A stretch of DNA of 64,000 nucleotides from Candidatus Enterococcus testudinis (GCF_002140915.1 NZ_NGKU01000001.1:1930738-1994737); one strand, 5' to 3'. Counted from the stretch's first letter, positions 17,251-29,452 are shown. The notes: generated from the letters alone by a model not told the origin. Translations and numbers: made by a program.

Positions 17251-18252
17251 TTAGCGGATAATTTTTCCTGATCCGTTTTTCATAAATTCGTTGATTTCTG
17301 ATACTGAAAAAAGATTACAATCGCCATAGATCGTATGTTTCAATGCTGAAGCGGCGGTAGCAAAGTCTATCAATTCTTGATCGCTGCTCTGTGTGGCGAT
17401 GCCATGCAGTACACCTGCAGCAAATGCATCACCACCACCTACTCGATCAACGATTGGATCGATGACGTGGACTGGCGACAGCACATAATTACCTTGATGC
17501 CAAAGCCTACCAGTAAGCAGATGATGACTTGCCGAGATCACCTCGCGATGGGTGCCGTAAAACAGGTCGATATTGGGATACAGTTGATTCATTTGGTCAT
17601 AATAATACTGGTCATCTGTCTCTTCTTTTGGTGCAGGAATATCCATAAAAACTTGTGCATCCAATTTTCCAGCTGAACAAACATCTACATAGGGCAGAAG
17701 TTGTTTCAAATATTCTTTGGCCTCATCTATTGTCCAAAGCTTGCCGCGAAAATTGATATCCAAGCTGATTTTGACCCCTGCTTGTTTGGCAGATTTGACC
17801 AGTTCGATCAGCGTATGCTGCCAATGTTTAGACAGCGCAGGTGTGATACCGGAAATATGAAAGATTTCCACGTGTTCAAACATATCCGTCGGCCACTCGT
17901 TCTTGGTCATCTCAGCAAAACTTGAGCCTTTGCGATCGTAAATGACTTGGGCGGCTCTTTCACCAATACCTGTTTCAACGTAATACGTGCCCAATCGCTG
18001 ACCGCCTCTTAGCAGATAGCGGCAGTCGACGCCGTAGCGCTGCAAGTGCTGCTTCACACCTTCCCCTAAAGCGTTTTCAGGAATCTTACTAGCAAATGAT
18101 ACTGCATGCCCAAAGTTGGCTAAAGAGATGGCAACATTGGCCTCACCTCCACCATAGTGGGCACAAAATTGATTGCTGCTTGCTACTCGTTCGCCAACAG
18201 TTGTTGATAAACGCAACATGATTTCCCCTAAAGTCACAATCTTTGCCATCAT
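17251..18252 (-). CDS. kdgK: 2-keto-3-deoxygluconate kinase
   Basis: Phosphorylates KDG to KDPG. The 333-aa PfkB-family kinase shows GGGEANVAISLANFG near residue 35 and the C-terminal VGGGDAFAAG signature with the catalytic aspartate and anion hole. The start ATG overlaps the stop codon of kdgA (TAATG), with GAGGCGG just upstream; a second ATG follows directly. It is here that the UxaA and KduD branches converge on one route. Confidence 0.93.
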   Translation of the reverse strand: MMAKIVTLGEIMLRLSTTVGERVASSNQFCAHYGGGEANVAISLANFGHAVSFASKIPENALGEGVKQHLQRYGVDCRYLLRGGQRLGTYYVETGIGERAAQVIYDRKGSSFAEMTKNEWPTDMFEHVEIFHISGITPALSKHWQHTLIELVKSAKQAGVKISLDINFRGKLWTIDEAKEYLKQLLPYVDVCSAGKLDAQVFMDIPAPKEETDDQYYYDQMNQLYPNIDLFYGTHREVISASHHLLTGRLWHQGNYVLSPVHVIDPIVDRVGGGDAFAAGVLHGIATQSSDQELIDFATAASALKHTIYGDCNLFSVSEINEFMKNGSGKIIR

Positions 18253-18899
18253 TATCCGCCTCGAATCTCTGTAAGTTTTGCAGCGTATTGTTTGGCCACT
18301 TCTGTCACTGCAGCAAAATCACCCTTTGCAGCTGGTGCAAGCAAATTACCCCCAACGCCGACGGCAACGACACCCGCATCGAACCATTCAGCCATATTCT
18401 CAAGACTGACACCACCTGTCGGCATGATGTTCAGTTGAGGCAACGGTGCTTTGAATGCGGAAATGATACTTGGTCCATAGGCACTGCCTGGGAATAATTT
18501 GAGAATATCCGCACCGGCCTTCAACGCTTCTTTCATTTCGGAGATCGTCATACACCCCGGAAGATATGGCACTTGATACAGATTGCAGATTTCAGCTGTT
18601 GCTTGATCGAATGTCGGGCTAACGACATATTCAGCGCCAGCCATGATCGCTAATCGCGCAGTGACGGCATCCAATACTGTTCCCGCACCAATCACAACTC
18701 CTTCGTGGTCACGATAGGCATTTTTTAATTCGGCGATCACCGTTGCAGCTTCTGGCACTGTGAAAGTCAATTCAATACCCGTAATTCCACCTTCAATAAT
18801 TGCTTGACTCGCTTTGAATGCTTCTTCTTTAGATGCACCTCGCACAACAGCGATTACACCACTTTTTTGCAATTTCATTAAACGCGCTACTTTTTCCAT
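18252..18899 (-). CDS. kdgA: KDPG aldolase (2-dehydro-3-deoxyphosphogluconate aldolase)
   Basis: Cleaves KDPG to pyruvate and glyceraldehyde-3-phosphate. The 215-aa class I aldolase has GIELTF with Glu43, VIGAGTV and ADILKLFPG with Schiff-base Lys134, the residues known in the Eda family. AAAGGAGG precedes the ATG. It leads the four-gene kdgA-kdgK-kduI-kduD operon; its promoter and a putative KdgR operator are in the 106 bases upstream. A kdgA-first order puts the shared lower pathway at the promoter-proximal end. Confidence 0.94.
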   Translation of the reverse strand: MEKVARLMKLQKSGVIAVVRGASKEEAFKASQAIIEGGITGIELTFTVPEAATVIAELKNAYRDHEGVVIGAGTVLDAVTARLAIMAGAEYVVSPTFDQATAEICNLYQVPYLPGCMTISEMKEALKAGADILKLFPGSAYGPSIISAFKAPLPQLNIMPTGGVSLENMAEWFDAGVVAVGVGGNLLAPAAKGDFAAVTEVAKQYAAKLTEIRGG

Positions 18900-18915
18900 C
18901 TTGCCCCTCCTTTAA

Positions 18916-18990
18916 TTTCCTATTTGGAAAATAAGATTTATCATAAAGAAACTTACAAGTTTATTATATCCTTCTCCGATAATTTTGCAA
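18916..18990 (-). promoter_or_regulatory. Promoter and putative KdgR operator of the kdg/kdu operon
   Basis: On the minus strand TTGCAA (18985-18990), 16 bp and TATAAT (18963-18968) make a good promoter. Downstream of it, TTTCC-N5-GGAAA (18916-18930) forms an inverted repeat that resembles TTTCT-N5-AGAAA in front of the IclR-type regulator gene. The pair is a likely operator for that regulator. Confidence 0.62.
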
Positions 18991-19005
18991 GGGCTTTCTA
19001 ACATT

Positions 19006-19755
19006 TTATAATGATGTTTCGATGGCTTTTTTTGTTTCTCGTATAGTTTCAATCAGTGTTTGTTTATAGGACGGGGTTAACCGATATTTCGGCAAACTCA
19101 CTGAAAACGCACCTACGATGGCTTCGTTGTGCACCAACGCCGTACCAATACAATAAATTTCTTGTTCCATCTCTTCATCATCAAATGCGACTTGTTCTTT
19201 TCTTGATCGTGCCAGTTCTTTTTTCAACTTAAAGGGGTTTGTGATCGTATTTTCTGTATAGGCGGTCAATGGTGTGTCCGCTAAATATGCAGCCAGGTCC
19301 TCTTCTGAAAACAATGCCAAGACCGCTTTGCCCATGGCCGAAGAGTACAACGGTCGGGTGATGCCTACTTTAGACGACATGCGGATCGTTTGATGCTGGG
19401 GTTCTAATTTGTTGACATACAAGATCTCATTTGCTGCTAATACCCCTAAATGGATCGTTTCATCAGCGTTCGACTGCAATGCTTCTAAATGAGGCAAACT
19501 GATTTCCACTAAATCTAATTCTTCGATACTTTGATTGGCATATTTGATCAGCTTAGAGCCCAAACGATAGTCTTTGTCCTTATTTCGCTGCACATAGCCG
19601 ATTAATACCAGTGTATCTAAAATTTTTAACGTTGTTGACGGGGTCATCCCCGTTGCCAAAGCAATCAACTGCAACGATTGATTTGGATTTTCTGCAAGAT
19701 GATCCATAATCGATGCTGCTTTCAACAGCACTGTTCCATACGGTTTTTGAGTCAT
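19006..19755 (-). CDS. kdgR: IclR-family regulator of KDG catabolism (KdgR-like)
   Basis: A 249-aa IclR-type regulator. The N-terminal winged helix (LQLIALATGMTPSTTLKILDTL) recognises DNA, and the C-terminal domain binds a small effector, likely KDG by analogy to KdgR. I place the start at the ATG at 19755, with GAGGTGG 6 bases upstream; the GTG at 19764 overlaps that site. It lies immediately before the kdgA operon on the same strand, separated by a promoter, and is divergent from the RpiR gene. A palindrome beside its own promoter suggests self-control. Confidence 0.88.
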   Translation of the reverse strand: MTQKPYGTVLLKAASIMDHLAENPNQSLQLIALATGMTPSTTLKILDTLVLIGYVQRNKDKDYRLGSKLIKYANQSIEELDLVEISLPHLEALQSNADETIHLGVLAANEILYVNKLEPQHQTIRMSSKVGITRPLYSSAMGKAVLALFSEEDLAAYLADTPLTAYTENTITNPFKLKKELARSRKEQVAFDDEEMEQEIYCIGTALVHNEAIVGAFSVSLPKYRLTPSYKQTLIETIRETKKAIETSL

Positions 19756-19771
19756 ATTATCCACCTCTTAT

Positions 19772-19814
19772 TTTCTATATAAGAAATTATAATATCTTTT
19801 TGAGAAATCTACAA
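19772..19814 (-). promoter_or_regulatory. Promoter and putative self-operator of kdgR
   Basis: TTGTAG (19809-19814), 17 bp and TATAAT (19786-19791) on the minus strand. The inverted repeat TTTCT-ATATA-AGAAA (19772-19786) touches the -10 element, placed to block transcription. Confidence 0.6.
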
Positions 19815-19844
19815 TCATATTTGACATTTTCTTCAAGAAGTTGA

Positions 19845-19874
19845 TTTACAATTGCTTCCTAAAAAAGGTATGAT
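19845..19874 (+). promoter_or_regulatory. Probable promoter of the RpiR gene
   Basis: TTTACA (19845-19850), 18 bp and TATGAT (19869-19874), about 30 bases before the ATG. Moderate match only. Confidence 0.45.
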
Positions 19875-19903
19875 GAAGAAGAACTGTAAAGGAGTGCCGA
19901 TGA

Positions 19904-20641
19904 ATGGATTTGGATGTGCTGACAAAAGGAAAGACACTTTCTGCTAATGAAATGCAAATGATCGATTATCTCGTCAGCAACACAGATGAGATCGATGGTC
20001 GACCGTTACGAGAGATTGCCAAAACGATTTATACCTCACCTGCATCCATCGTACGCTTGGCGCAAAAACTCGGATTTTCTGGATATACTGAATTCTTTTT
20101 CTTTTTAAAGAATCAGTTGAAACATCAACAGATCACTGAAGCGACGATCGATTACCAAATTGATACGACCAGTATCGATGAAATGATTGCCTCGATCCAA
20201 CGCATTTACGCGAACAATACAGATAAATTTATTACGATTTACGCCACTGGTTTTTCTGGCATCATTGCTGAATATCTGCACAAAAAAATGCTGGTCAATG
20301 GTATCAAAACGCTATTAGTCAGCGCCTCAGATTCAGGCGGCATCATCAGCAACAATATCGAAAACATCAGCATGTTGATTACGATCTCAAAATCAGGAGA
20401 AACACCAAAAGTCATTGAAAAAATGGCATTGGCCCAAACACATCACATACCCACGATTTTATTTTGCGGCAACGGAGAACATAGTGCCAATCAACTGGCG
20501 ACTTACTCATTTGAAGTAACGGATGAGCGCCCTTTTGACACCCAAAATATCGAATACAGCAGTTTCTTTGGCAAACTGCTGCTACTCATGGAATATATCG
20601 TAGATGTCTTTACAACAACTGAAAAAACACCTCACGACTGA
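19904..20641 (+). CDS. RpiR-family regulator with SIS domain
   Basis: A 245-aa regulator. The N-terminal helix-turn-helix (REIAKTIYTSPASIVRLAQKLGFSGYTEF) is of the RpiR type, and a C-terminal SIS domain (YATGFSGIIAEYLHKKM; ISKSGETPKVIE) binds phosphosugars. GGAG lies 9 bases before the ATG. It sits between the KDG genes and the converging FGGY kinase gene. The target could be the kinase or the alpha-glucoside genes downstream of it; no operator could be identified. Confidence 0.85.
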   Translation: MDLDVLTKGKTLSANEMQMIDYLVSNTDEIDGRPLREIAKTIYTSPASIVRLAQKLGFSGYTEFFFFLKNQLKHQQITEATIDYQIDTTSIDEMIASIQRIYANNTDKFITIYATGFSGIIAEYLHKKMLVNGIKTLLVSASDSGGIISNNIENISMLITISKSGETPKVIEKMALAQTHHIPTILFCGNGEHSANQLATYSFEVTDERPFDTQNIEYSSFFGKLLLLMEYIVDVFTTTEKTPHD

Positions 20642-20660
20642 ATCGGGAGGTGTTTTTGGG
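20623..20660. terminator. Bidirectional terminator at the end of rpiR and the FGGY kinase gene
   Basis: AAAAACACCTC (20623-20633) pairs perfectly with GAGGTGTTTTT (20647-20657). The rpiR stop codon lies in the loop, and the facing kinase gene ends at 20661. Confidence 0.82.
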
Positions 20661-22031
20661 CTATGATCGAAAATATGTTTTTGCTAGCTGATGATAGGCA
20701 GTAGCGGCTTGGGTATCAGGTATGATCGTATCGCCAACATTCGTTCGCGTCGCGGTTTGATGATACAGATCATATAAGCCGAAAATCGGTTCATTCTCTT
20801 CAGACAGACAACAAGCCACGCCCAATACATCCGCTGCCAATTGACCCAGCTCCTTCGTTTGAAAAAAACCACCACTCACTGTGATGCGATCCTCCACTTG
20901 AACCAAGTCCTTCAACAAACGCAGATTCATCAACATGCCTTCAATTGTAGCCCGTATCATATCTTCTCGTCGATGGTCGATCGTTAGATGGTGAAAGCCA
21001 GCTGTAATCTGATTTGTCCAAAATGGTGCCCGCTCGCCATTCAAGTAAGGAAAGAAACGCAAACCACGACTGCCGATCGGCGTATCAGCCAAAATATGGG
21101 GCAATGATTGATAAAAGTCTGTCCTTTTTTCGGCAAACGTCTCTTTGGTCCACGCCAAAACCGAACCGCCATTGTTCGACGGTGCACCCACAACATAGAC
21201 CCCGTCTTTTAGGTAATAACAAAAATTCTGTTTTTCCACATCAAAAATCGGGCTAGAGGTCACTTTCCTGATTGCAGCACTTGTGCCAATTGTTAAACTG
21301 TTTGGGATACCTGTCGATTGATAGCCGGCATAAGCTGCCAAACAACCATCGCTAGCGCCGCACATAATCAGCACTTGTTGTGAAAGCCCCAGTTGATCCG
21401 CAATATCCGGCAAGATAGGAAAACAGTCTGTTGGCGCACACATAGGCGCCAATTGATCCGCTGTCAATGATAAGTAGTTAAGAATAGCTTCACTCCATGT
21501 CTTTTCCTGCAAATGATATAATCCTGTGGCGGACGCAGTGCTGCGATCGATTCTCGCTGTACCGCTAAACATCTCCATTGCCAGTTCTTTTAGGCCGTAA
21601 AAATGATCATAACTTGAGAGGCTAGCCGTTTCTTTCAAATGTAGTAATTTAGCAAACGGTGACATGGCGTGGATCGGTGTGCCAGTTTCCTGATAAAAGG
21701 CGCGTGCCATTGCCGTTGGTCGAAAGCTCTCAATCGTTCGGCTTGCTTGGTTGTCAGACCAAATGTAAATGTCGTCACCTTGTCCATTCTTTAATGGCAT
21801 CAAACTATGCATTGCAGTACTGAATGCAATAGTCTTTATTTGGCTCTTGAATGCAGGGGGGATCGCTTGAACACCTGACATTAGCGCTCGCTTGATCTCG
21901 GCTGCCGATTGGGTTTGTTTGGCCCCTTCAATGATTGTATTCAGTTGGATCGAATGACTGTGACGCAATTTACGGTCGCTGATTACACCAAATTTGATGG
22001 CCGTTGTGCCGATATCGATTCCTAAAAACAT
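20661..22031 (-). CDS. FGGY-family sugar kinase, gluconokinase-like
   Basis: A 456-aa kinase of the FGGY family, with the N-terminal GIDIGTTAIKFGV phosphate-binding motif, FSTAMHSLMPL, and NGERAPFW near residue 320, both typical of gluconokinases. The C-terminal signature is VSGGFFQTKEL. Gluconate to 6-phosphogluconate is the best guess; xylulose or other sugars cannot be excluded from sequence. It is a single gene on the minus strand between two terminators. It has no adjacent gluconate permease. Confidence 0.78.
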   Translation of the reverse strand: MFLGIDIGTTAIKFGVISDRKLRHSHSIQLNTIIEGAKQTQSAAEIKRALMSGVQAIPPAFKSQIKTIAFSTAMHSLMPLKNGQGDDIYIWSDNQASRTIESFRPTAMARAFYQETGTPIHAMSPFAKLLHLKETASLSSYDHFYGLKELAMEMFSGTARIDRSTASATGLYHLQEKTWSEAILNYLSLTADQLAPMCAPTDCFPILPDIADQLGLSQQVLIMCGASDGCLAAYAGYQSTGIPNSLTIGTSAAIRKVTSSPIFDVEKQNFCYYLKDGVYVVGAPSNNGGSVLAWTKETFAEKRTDFYQSLPHILADTPIGSRGLRFFPYLNGERAPFWTNQITAGFHHLTIDHRREDMIRATIEGMLMNLRLLKDLVQVEDRITVSGGFFQTKELGQLAADVLGVACCLSEENEPIFGLYDLYHQTATRTNVGDTIIPDTQAATAYHQLAKTYFRS

Positions 22032-22147
22032 CTCTTCTCATCCCTTTGCTCTATTACAGAATATCTCTTATTTTATCATAGAATCATGAATCAACTACTA
22101 TGATCCTTCATTAAGGAAAGTTTCATGTTTACATAGCAATCATAAAC

Positions 22148-22179
22148 AAAAAGAAGATTCTCTGGGGAACCTTCTTTTT
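22148..22179 (-). terminator. Terminator of the alpha-glucoside PTS operon
   Basis: AAAAAGAAG (22148-22156) pairs with CTTCTTTTT (22171-22179), with further partial pairing inside. It lies 45 bases after the GH4 stop codon on the minus strand. The rest of 22032-22224 shows no gene. Confidence 0.65.
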
Positions 22180-22224
22180 TTTTCTTCCGATAAAACAATT
22201 TATGTTTCGCAAATGTGAAACATT

Positions 22225-25166
<2,942 letters not shown>

Positions 25167-25200
25167 TGATGAAACTCCTTCGTTTTGTATTTGTAGGTTT

Positions 25201-25245
25201 ATTATAGGGAATAAAATACGTGATTCATAGAGCAACCGCTTTCAA
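25201..25245 (-). promoter_or_regulatory. Promoter -10 and cre site of the alpha-glucoside operon
   Basis: TATAAT on the minus strand (25201-25206) is preceded by a cre-like site at 25230-25245 reading TTGAAAGCGGTTGCTC, which matches the CcpA consensus at 15 of 16 positions. The site covers the -35 region, the usual position for repression. Confidence 0.7.
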
Positions 25246-25308
25246 ATCAATATGTTGCAGGTTTTGGAATTTGTTTCATCCACCTATTGCTGGACTATGT
25301 AAGCGCAT

Positions 25309-25343
25309 AAAAAAAGCGAATCATAAATGATTCGCTTTTTTTA
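25309..25343. terminator. Terminator of the LacI-ROK-transporter operon
   Basis: AAAAAAAGCGAATCAT and ATGATTCGCTTTTTTT form a strong near-perfect hairpin whose right T tract contains part of the DUF624 stop codon. It can work in both directions and separates the two operons. Confidence 0.85.
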
Positions 25344-25913
25344 TGTGTTTGGCGACAAGTTAAGTATTTTTTGATAAAAAAACAGCGGAAGTGCAATCGA
25401 AAATAATTGAAAAACAAGCGGAAAATAATTGAACGTCAGAAAGTAGAATATGCCTGTTACAATAAGCACAGCGATCAATTTATGGAAATACATGATGGTG
25501 AGGATAAAACAATGTTTAAAAAGTAAGATGTATGATTGTGTATCCTTATTTGCTGATTGTATAAAATACAGATTACAATTATAAGCAATGATAAAGAATA
25601 GAAAGATAATGGTCATAAACTGAATCAATAATAATTGACTGTTCATAGCTGTACGCCAAAGCATCAAACAAAAGTAAAAGGACAATCCATTAAAGACCCC
25701 TAATGGCAGGGTCTTTAACAGTGCTTGTCTGAAGTAGCGCAAATATGGGCGCAAAATCTTTGCTTCAGGGTATTGATACATATCTGCTAATGCTCGTAAT
25801 GCTGCGGGAAAAGTAATAATTGGAAATACAACTATCATTACCAAAATATTCAACACGATCACACGATACAGCACTTCACATATATGATAAAACTTACTCT
25901 CTAAAGCAAACAT
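25341..25913 (-). CDS. DUF624 (YesL-like) membrane protein
   Basis: A 190-aa protein with about five membrane segments and the FPAALRALADMY stretch typical of the family. I use ATG at 25913 because AAGGA lies about 10 bases upstream; a GTG at 25922 is too close to that site. It is the last gene of the LacI-ROK-permease-binding protein operon, 13 bases after the binding-protein gene. Family function is unknown; both LplABC-type transporters of this window carry one. Confidence 0.8.
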   Translation of the reverse strand: MFALESKFYHICEVLYRVIVLNILVMIVVFPIITFPAALRALADMYQYPEAKILRPYLRYFRQALLKTLPLGVFNGLSFYFCLMLWRTAMNSQLLLIQFMTIIFLFFIIAYNCNLYFIQSANKDTQSYILLFKHCFILTIMYFHKLIAVLIVTGIFYFLTFNYFPLVFQLFSIALPLFFYQKILNLSPNT

Positions 25914-25926
25914 GTTTGTCACATCC

Positions 25927-27573
25927 TTATTTTAACTTTTCGATATTTTCAGCTATTCTTTCATTGCGGTAGTCAACGATCGTTGACCAGCCATTGTTCT
26001 CACGTTCTTGAAGATAATCATCCCAAATCTGGCGCCCTTCTTCCTCTGAGCCAGCTTGGATGAAATTCACCAATGCTTGGACGCGGGAAGTATTGATTGA
26101 TGTTAGATTACGAGCTTCTGATCCCGAACGCGGATCGATGTCCTCAATTTCGAATCGAGGCGCTAATTTGTCTTGCGACCATTCGACCATTTGTCGAATC
26201 GAGGTAGCAGGTTTTTGTCCCATTTGAATGGCATAGTTGTCATTGCTGACAAACCAGTAAGAACCTAGACCGACTTCTTTGTCAAAGCGTGCAATATCAG
26301 CATTTCGTAATGCTTCAGTTTCTTCAGAATATTCAGCGACACCATCAACGATATGATAAGTTTCACCCTCTACGCCAAAGGTTGACACCATAGTACCGTA
26401 TTCACTTGCTAGGTAGGTAAGTAATTCCATTGCTTTTTGCGGTTCTTTGGTAGAAGTTGTAATGAACGTTTGCGTCCAACCACCAATATTGCCGCCTGTA
26501 AACGTTGAATCATCGCCATTGGCATTTTTGGGTCCATCGACTGCAATATAGGTTTGGTCTGCATTTCTTGCATTGTTGTCAGACATGAATTCGTTCAAGC
26601 CTTTGGTGTTTGAATGTAGATAAGCGAAATATCTTCCTTGACCTAATTTTTCCTTCATTGTGTTGTCGTTATCAGAAAACTGATCGTTGGTGATGTATCC
26701 TTCATTATATGCTTTACGGAATGTTTCGATCCAAGTGATATAGTCTTCATCAGCATCACGATCGTTAAATTCCCCATCTACACTTGGTGCAATACTTAAA
26801 AAGTCTTGTAGCGTTCCACCATATGCACCGTCACCGCCATTGGAAATATCCAAAGCAGTCGAACCGAATGGTACCAATGCTGCCCCGTCATCTGCTGTTG
26901 GAAACTGTTCATGGGCTTTTTGCAATGCATCTAAGAATCCTTCTGGGGTGGACATGTCTGGTTCGCCAAGTGCTTCATAGATATCCTTTCGCACGATAAA
27001 GGTCTGATCACCGACAACATTGCCGTCTTCATAATCTTGTGCGGTTGTTGAAAAGCTCGGATATCCATAGATATTGCCATCTTCCAGCGTGAACCATTGG
27101 ACTGATTCTGGTTTAGCTGCATGTTCTAGGAAATATGGATCGTATGTTTCAGCTAAGATATTCAAAGGCAACGCGAATTTAGTCGCCTCGTTGGCAGCAG
27201 ATAAATTCTTATCAAAGGTCATCAAATCGGGTAAATCGCCACCCGCCAACATTGTATTGAGGTTTTCATCGTTCCCAGAAATAAATTCTACGTCGATATT
27301 CATATCTTCTTTGATTTTTTTGGTCACAGTATCTTTGCCCCAGCCAGGTTGTGCATACCAATCGAAGTTGACGTACCATTTCAAGGTTGCTTCGTGTTCT
27401 GTGTCTTTTTCCCAACTAGGTGTGTCCTTATCTGCTTCAAAGCGTGCTTCCGGTAAATCTTGTGCAGCAGATTCTCCTTTAGAGGTATTGTCACTTGACC
27501 CGCCACATGCCGTCAATACCATTACCGATGCCAATGTTAAACCTGTTAGTGCAAAAACTTTACTTGCTTTCAT
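25927..27573 (-). CDS. Sugar-binding lipoprotein of an LplABC-type ABC importer
   Basis: A 548-aa extracellular solute-binding protein of the LplA/YtcQ family. The signal peptide ends in the lipobox LTAC with Cys23, so it is a lipoprotein anchored on the outer face of the membrane. A low-complexity linker follows. Tryptophan-rich segments (KWYVNFDWYAQPGWG) precede the binding domain. GGAGAGAG precedes the ATG. Its operon contains two permeases and a ROK kinase but no ATPase. The co-regulated GH1-GH3 operon points to a beta-glucoside or small beta-glucan as ligand; this is inference. Confidence 0.9.
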   Translation of the reverse strand: MKASKVFALTGLTLASVMVLTACGGSSDNTSKGESAAQDLPEARFEADKDTPSWEKDTEHEATLKWYVNFDWYAQPGWGKDTVTKKIKEDMNIDVEFISGNDENLNTMLAGGDLPDLMTFDKNLSAANEATKFALPLNILAETYDPYFLEHAAKPESVQWFTLEDGNIYGYPSFSTTAQDYEDGNVVGDQTFIVRKDIYEALGEPDMSTPEGFLDALQKAHEQFPTADDGAALVPFGSTALDISNGGDGAYGGTLQDFLSIAPSVDGEFNDRDADEDYITWIETFRKAYNEGYITNDQFSDNDNTMKEKLGQGRYFAYLHSNTKGLNEFMSDNNARNADQTYIAVDGPKNANGDDSTFTGGNIGGWTQTFITTSTKEPQKAMELLTYLASEYGTMVSTFGVEGETYHIVDGVAEYSEETEALRNADIARFDKEVGLGSYWFVSNDNYAIQMGQKPATSIRQMVEWSQDKLAPRFEIEDIDPRSGSEARNLTSINTSRVQALVNFIQAGSEEEGRQIWDDYLQERENNGWSTIVDYRNERIAENIEKLK

Positions 27574-27603
27574 TTTTCTCTCTCCTCTTACTCAAATTTA
27601 AGG

Positions 27604-28479
27604 TTATTCTTTTACCGATCCAAGCGTCATGCCTTGAATAAAGTACTTCTGTAAAAATGGATAGATCACAACAACAGGAACAGTTGTAACAACCATTGTT
27701 GCCAATTGTAACGATTGAGAAGTTGTATTCCTTACGACATTGGTTCCCGTAGCGACCGCAGGTGATAAGTTTTCTGAAACAATTCGGAACAGCAGCATTT
27801 GCAGTGGATATAGTGTGCGATCATCCACATAAATATTGGCTGTCATATAATCATTCCACTGGAATACGCCATGGAAAAGAGCGATCGTTGCCAATACTGG
27901 CAATGACAAAGGCAGAATGATCTTCACAAAAATCGTAAAGGGATTAGCGCCATCCATCATGGCCGATTCTTCTAACGAATAAGGGATACTCCGAAAGAAA
28001 TTCATTAAGATGACCATGTCATAAAAGGAAAACAATACCGGTATGATATATACCCAAAAGTTGTTCAATAAGCCTAATTGTTTAAATAATAGAAAGGTTG
28101 GTATCATCCCGCCAGATACGAACATCGTTAAGATCCCCATATTCATATACAACTTTCTACCAATCAGGTTTCTACGGCTCATACCGTACGCAACCATTGC
28201 CGTCAATGCCGTATGCAGCAAAACTCCGATAAGTGTTTTTGCAACAGATATGACAAATGCTCTGTATATAGCGCTATCTTCAAAAACTGTATAATAACTT
28301 TCTAAAGAAAACTGTCGCGGCCAAAAATAAATACCTCCTCGTGCAGCATCCGTCGCGTCGTTGAATGAGAGCGCCACGATATTCCATAGAGGCAGTGCGA
28401 TGACCGCAAGAAAGAAAATCATAAAAATGACGTTCACCACATTGAATATCTTTTCATCTTTCGAAAATGTCTGATTCAT
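27604..28479 (-). CDS. ABC transporter permease, LplC type (beta-glucoside system)
   Basis: A 291-aa CUT1 permease with six membrane segments, the EAA-loop EESAMMDGANPFTIFVKIILP and the MTLGSVKE tail. It lies 12 bases downstream of the LplB-type permease gene and 30 bases upstream of the binding-protein gene. Unlike the pectin transporter in this window, both permeases here are in one operon. Confidence 0.9.
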   Translation of the reverse strand: MNQTFSKDEKIFNVVNVIFMIFFLAVIALPLWNIVALSFNDATDAARGGIYFWPRQFSLESYYTVFEDSAIYRAFVISVAKTLIGVLLHTALTAMVAYGMSRRNLIGRKLYMNMGILTMFVSGGMIPTFLLFKQLGLLNNFWVYIIPVLFSFYDMVILMNFFRSIPYSLEESAMMDGANPFTIFVKIILPLSLPVLATIALFHGVFQWNDYMTANIYVDDRTLYPLQMLLFRIVSENLSPAVATGTNVVRNTTSQSLQLATMVVTTVPVVVIYPFLQKYFIQGMTLGSVKE

Positions 28480-28491
28480 GTTTTCACTCCT

Positions 28492-29439
28492 TTAAAATAC
28501 AGATTCATCGCTGATTTTTTTGGTCAATAAGTGGCTGCCAACAACCAAAATCAATGAGACCACTGATACGAATAAACCAACAGCTGTTGCATAAGAAAAA
28601 TCACCTTGTTGAATCCCCATCTTATAAACAAACGAGTTGATGACTTCACTTGACTGATAGTTCACTGGATTTTGTAAAACCAATGTCTGATCTAAGTTTG
28701 AACCCAATAGTCCCCCCACTGACAGAACAAAAGTCAATGCAATGATGTGACGGATCGAAGGAATCGTGATGCGTGTAATTTGTTGGAATTTATTCGCACC
28801 ATCCATTCGTGCTGCTTCATAGAGTGCTGGATTGATTCCTGTCATTGCAGCTATATAGAGAATCGTATTCCAGCCAACTTCTTTCCAAATATCCGAAATA
28901 ACTGCAATCGCCCAATATTTATCCGGATCAGTAAGGAAACGGATTGGTTGATCGATCAGCCCTGCCCCTATCAGCAGATTGTTCACTAACCCTGTATCAG
29001 AAAGCCATGTAATAAACATTCCACCTAAGATAACCCATGAGAGAAAGTGCGGTAGGTAAGAAACCGTTTGCACAACTTTCTTTAACCGTACATTGACGAT
29101 TTCATTGATCAATATTGCCAACCCAATCGCTGCTGGAAAACCAATCAACAGTTTAAAAAAACTGATACCTAACGTGTTGGTCATGACCGTCCAAAACATT
29201 TTATCGCCGAAAAATTCTCGGAAATACATTGTGCCTACCCATTCTGCATTCGAGATCGTATCCAAAACAGAATAATCTTTGAATGCAATGATAATGCCAT
29301 AAAGCGGAATAAAATTAAAAATGATCATCAAGATGATACCTGGCCAAACCATCGCTTGATAAAAGCTTTGTGCTTTCAGCCTATTTATGAAACTTTGCTT
29401 TCTTGGCTTTCCATTTCCCATCATTGCTTTTGTTTCCAT
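28492..29439 (-). CDS. ABC transporter permease, LplB type (beta-glucoside system)
   Basis: A 315-aa CUT1 permease with a basic N-terminus, six membrane segments and the EAA-loop YEAARMDGANKFQQITRITIP. I start it at 29439, 13 bases after the ROK gene and with GGTGGAG upstream; the longer form from 29475 lacks a site and overlaps the ROK gene. Its partner gene follows immediately. Confidence 0.9.
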   Translation of the reverse strand: METKAMMGNGKPRKQSFINRLKAQSFYQAMVWPGIILMIIFNFIPLYGIIIAFKDYSVLDTISNAEWVGTMYFREFFGDKMFWTVMTNTLGISFFKLLIGFPAAIGLAILINEIVNVRLKKVVQTVSYLPHFLSWVILGGMFITWLSDTGLVNNLLIGAGLIDQPIRFLTDPDKYWAIAVISDIWKEVGWNTILYIAAMTGINPALYEAARMDGANKFQQITRITIPSIRHIIALTFVLSVGGLLGSNLDQTLVLQNPVNYQSSEVINSFVYKMGIQQGDFSYATAVGLFVSVVSLILVVGSHLLTKKISDESVF

Positions 29440-29452
29440 TATCTCCACCCTT

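Noticed and set aside
25167-25235. N-terminal extension of the PTS EIICB
   Set aside because: It includes the -10 element of the promoter; MKEKVMDAMQKF is the normal start of this family.
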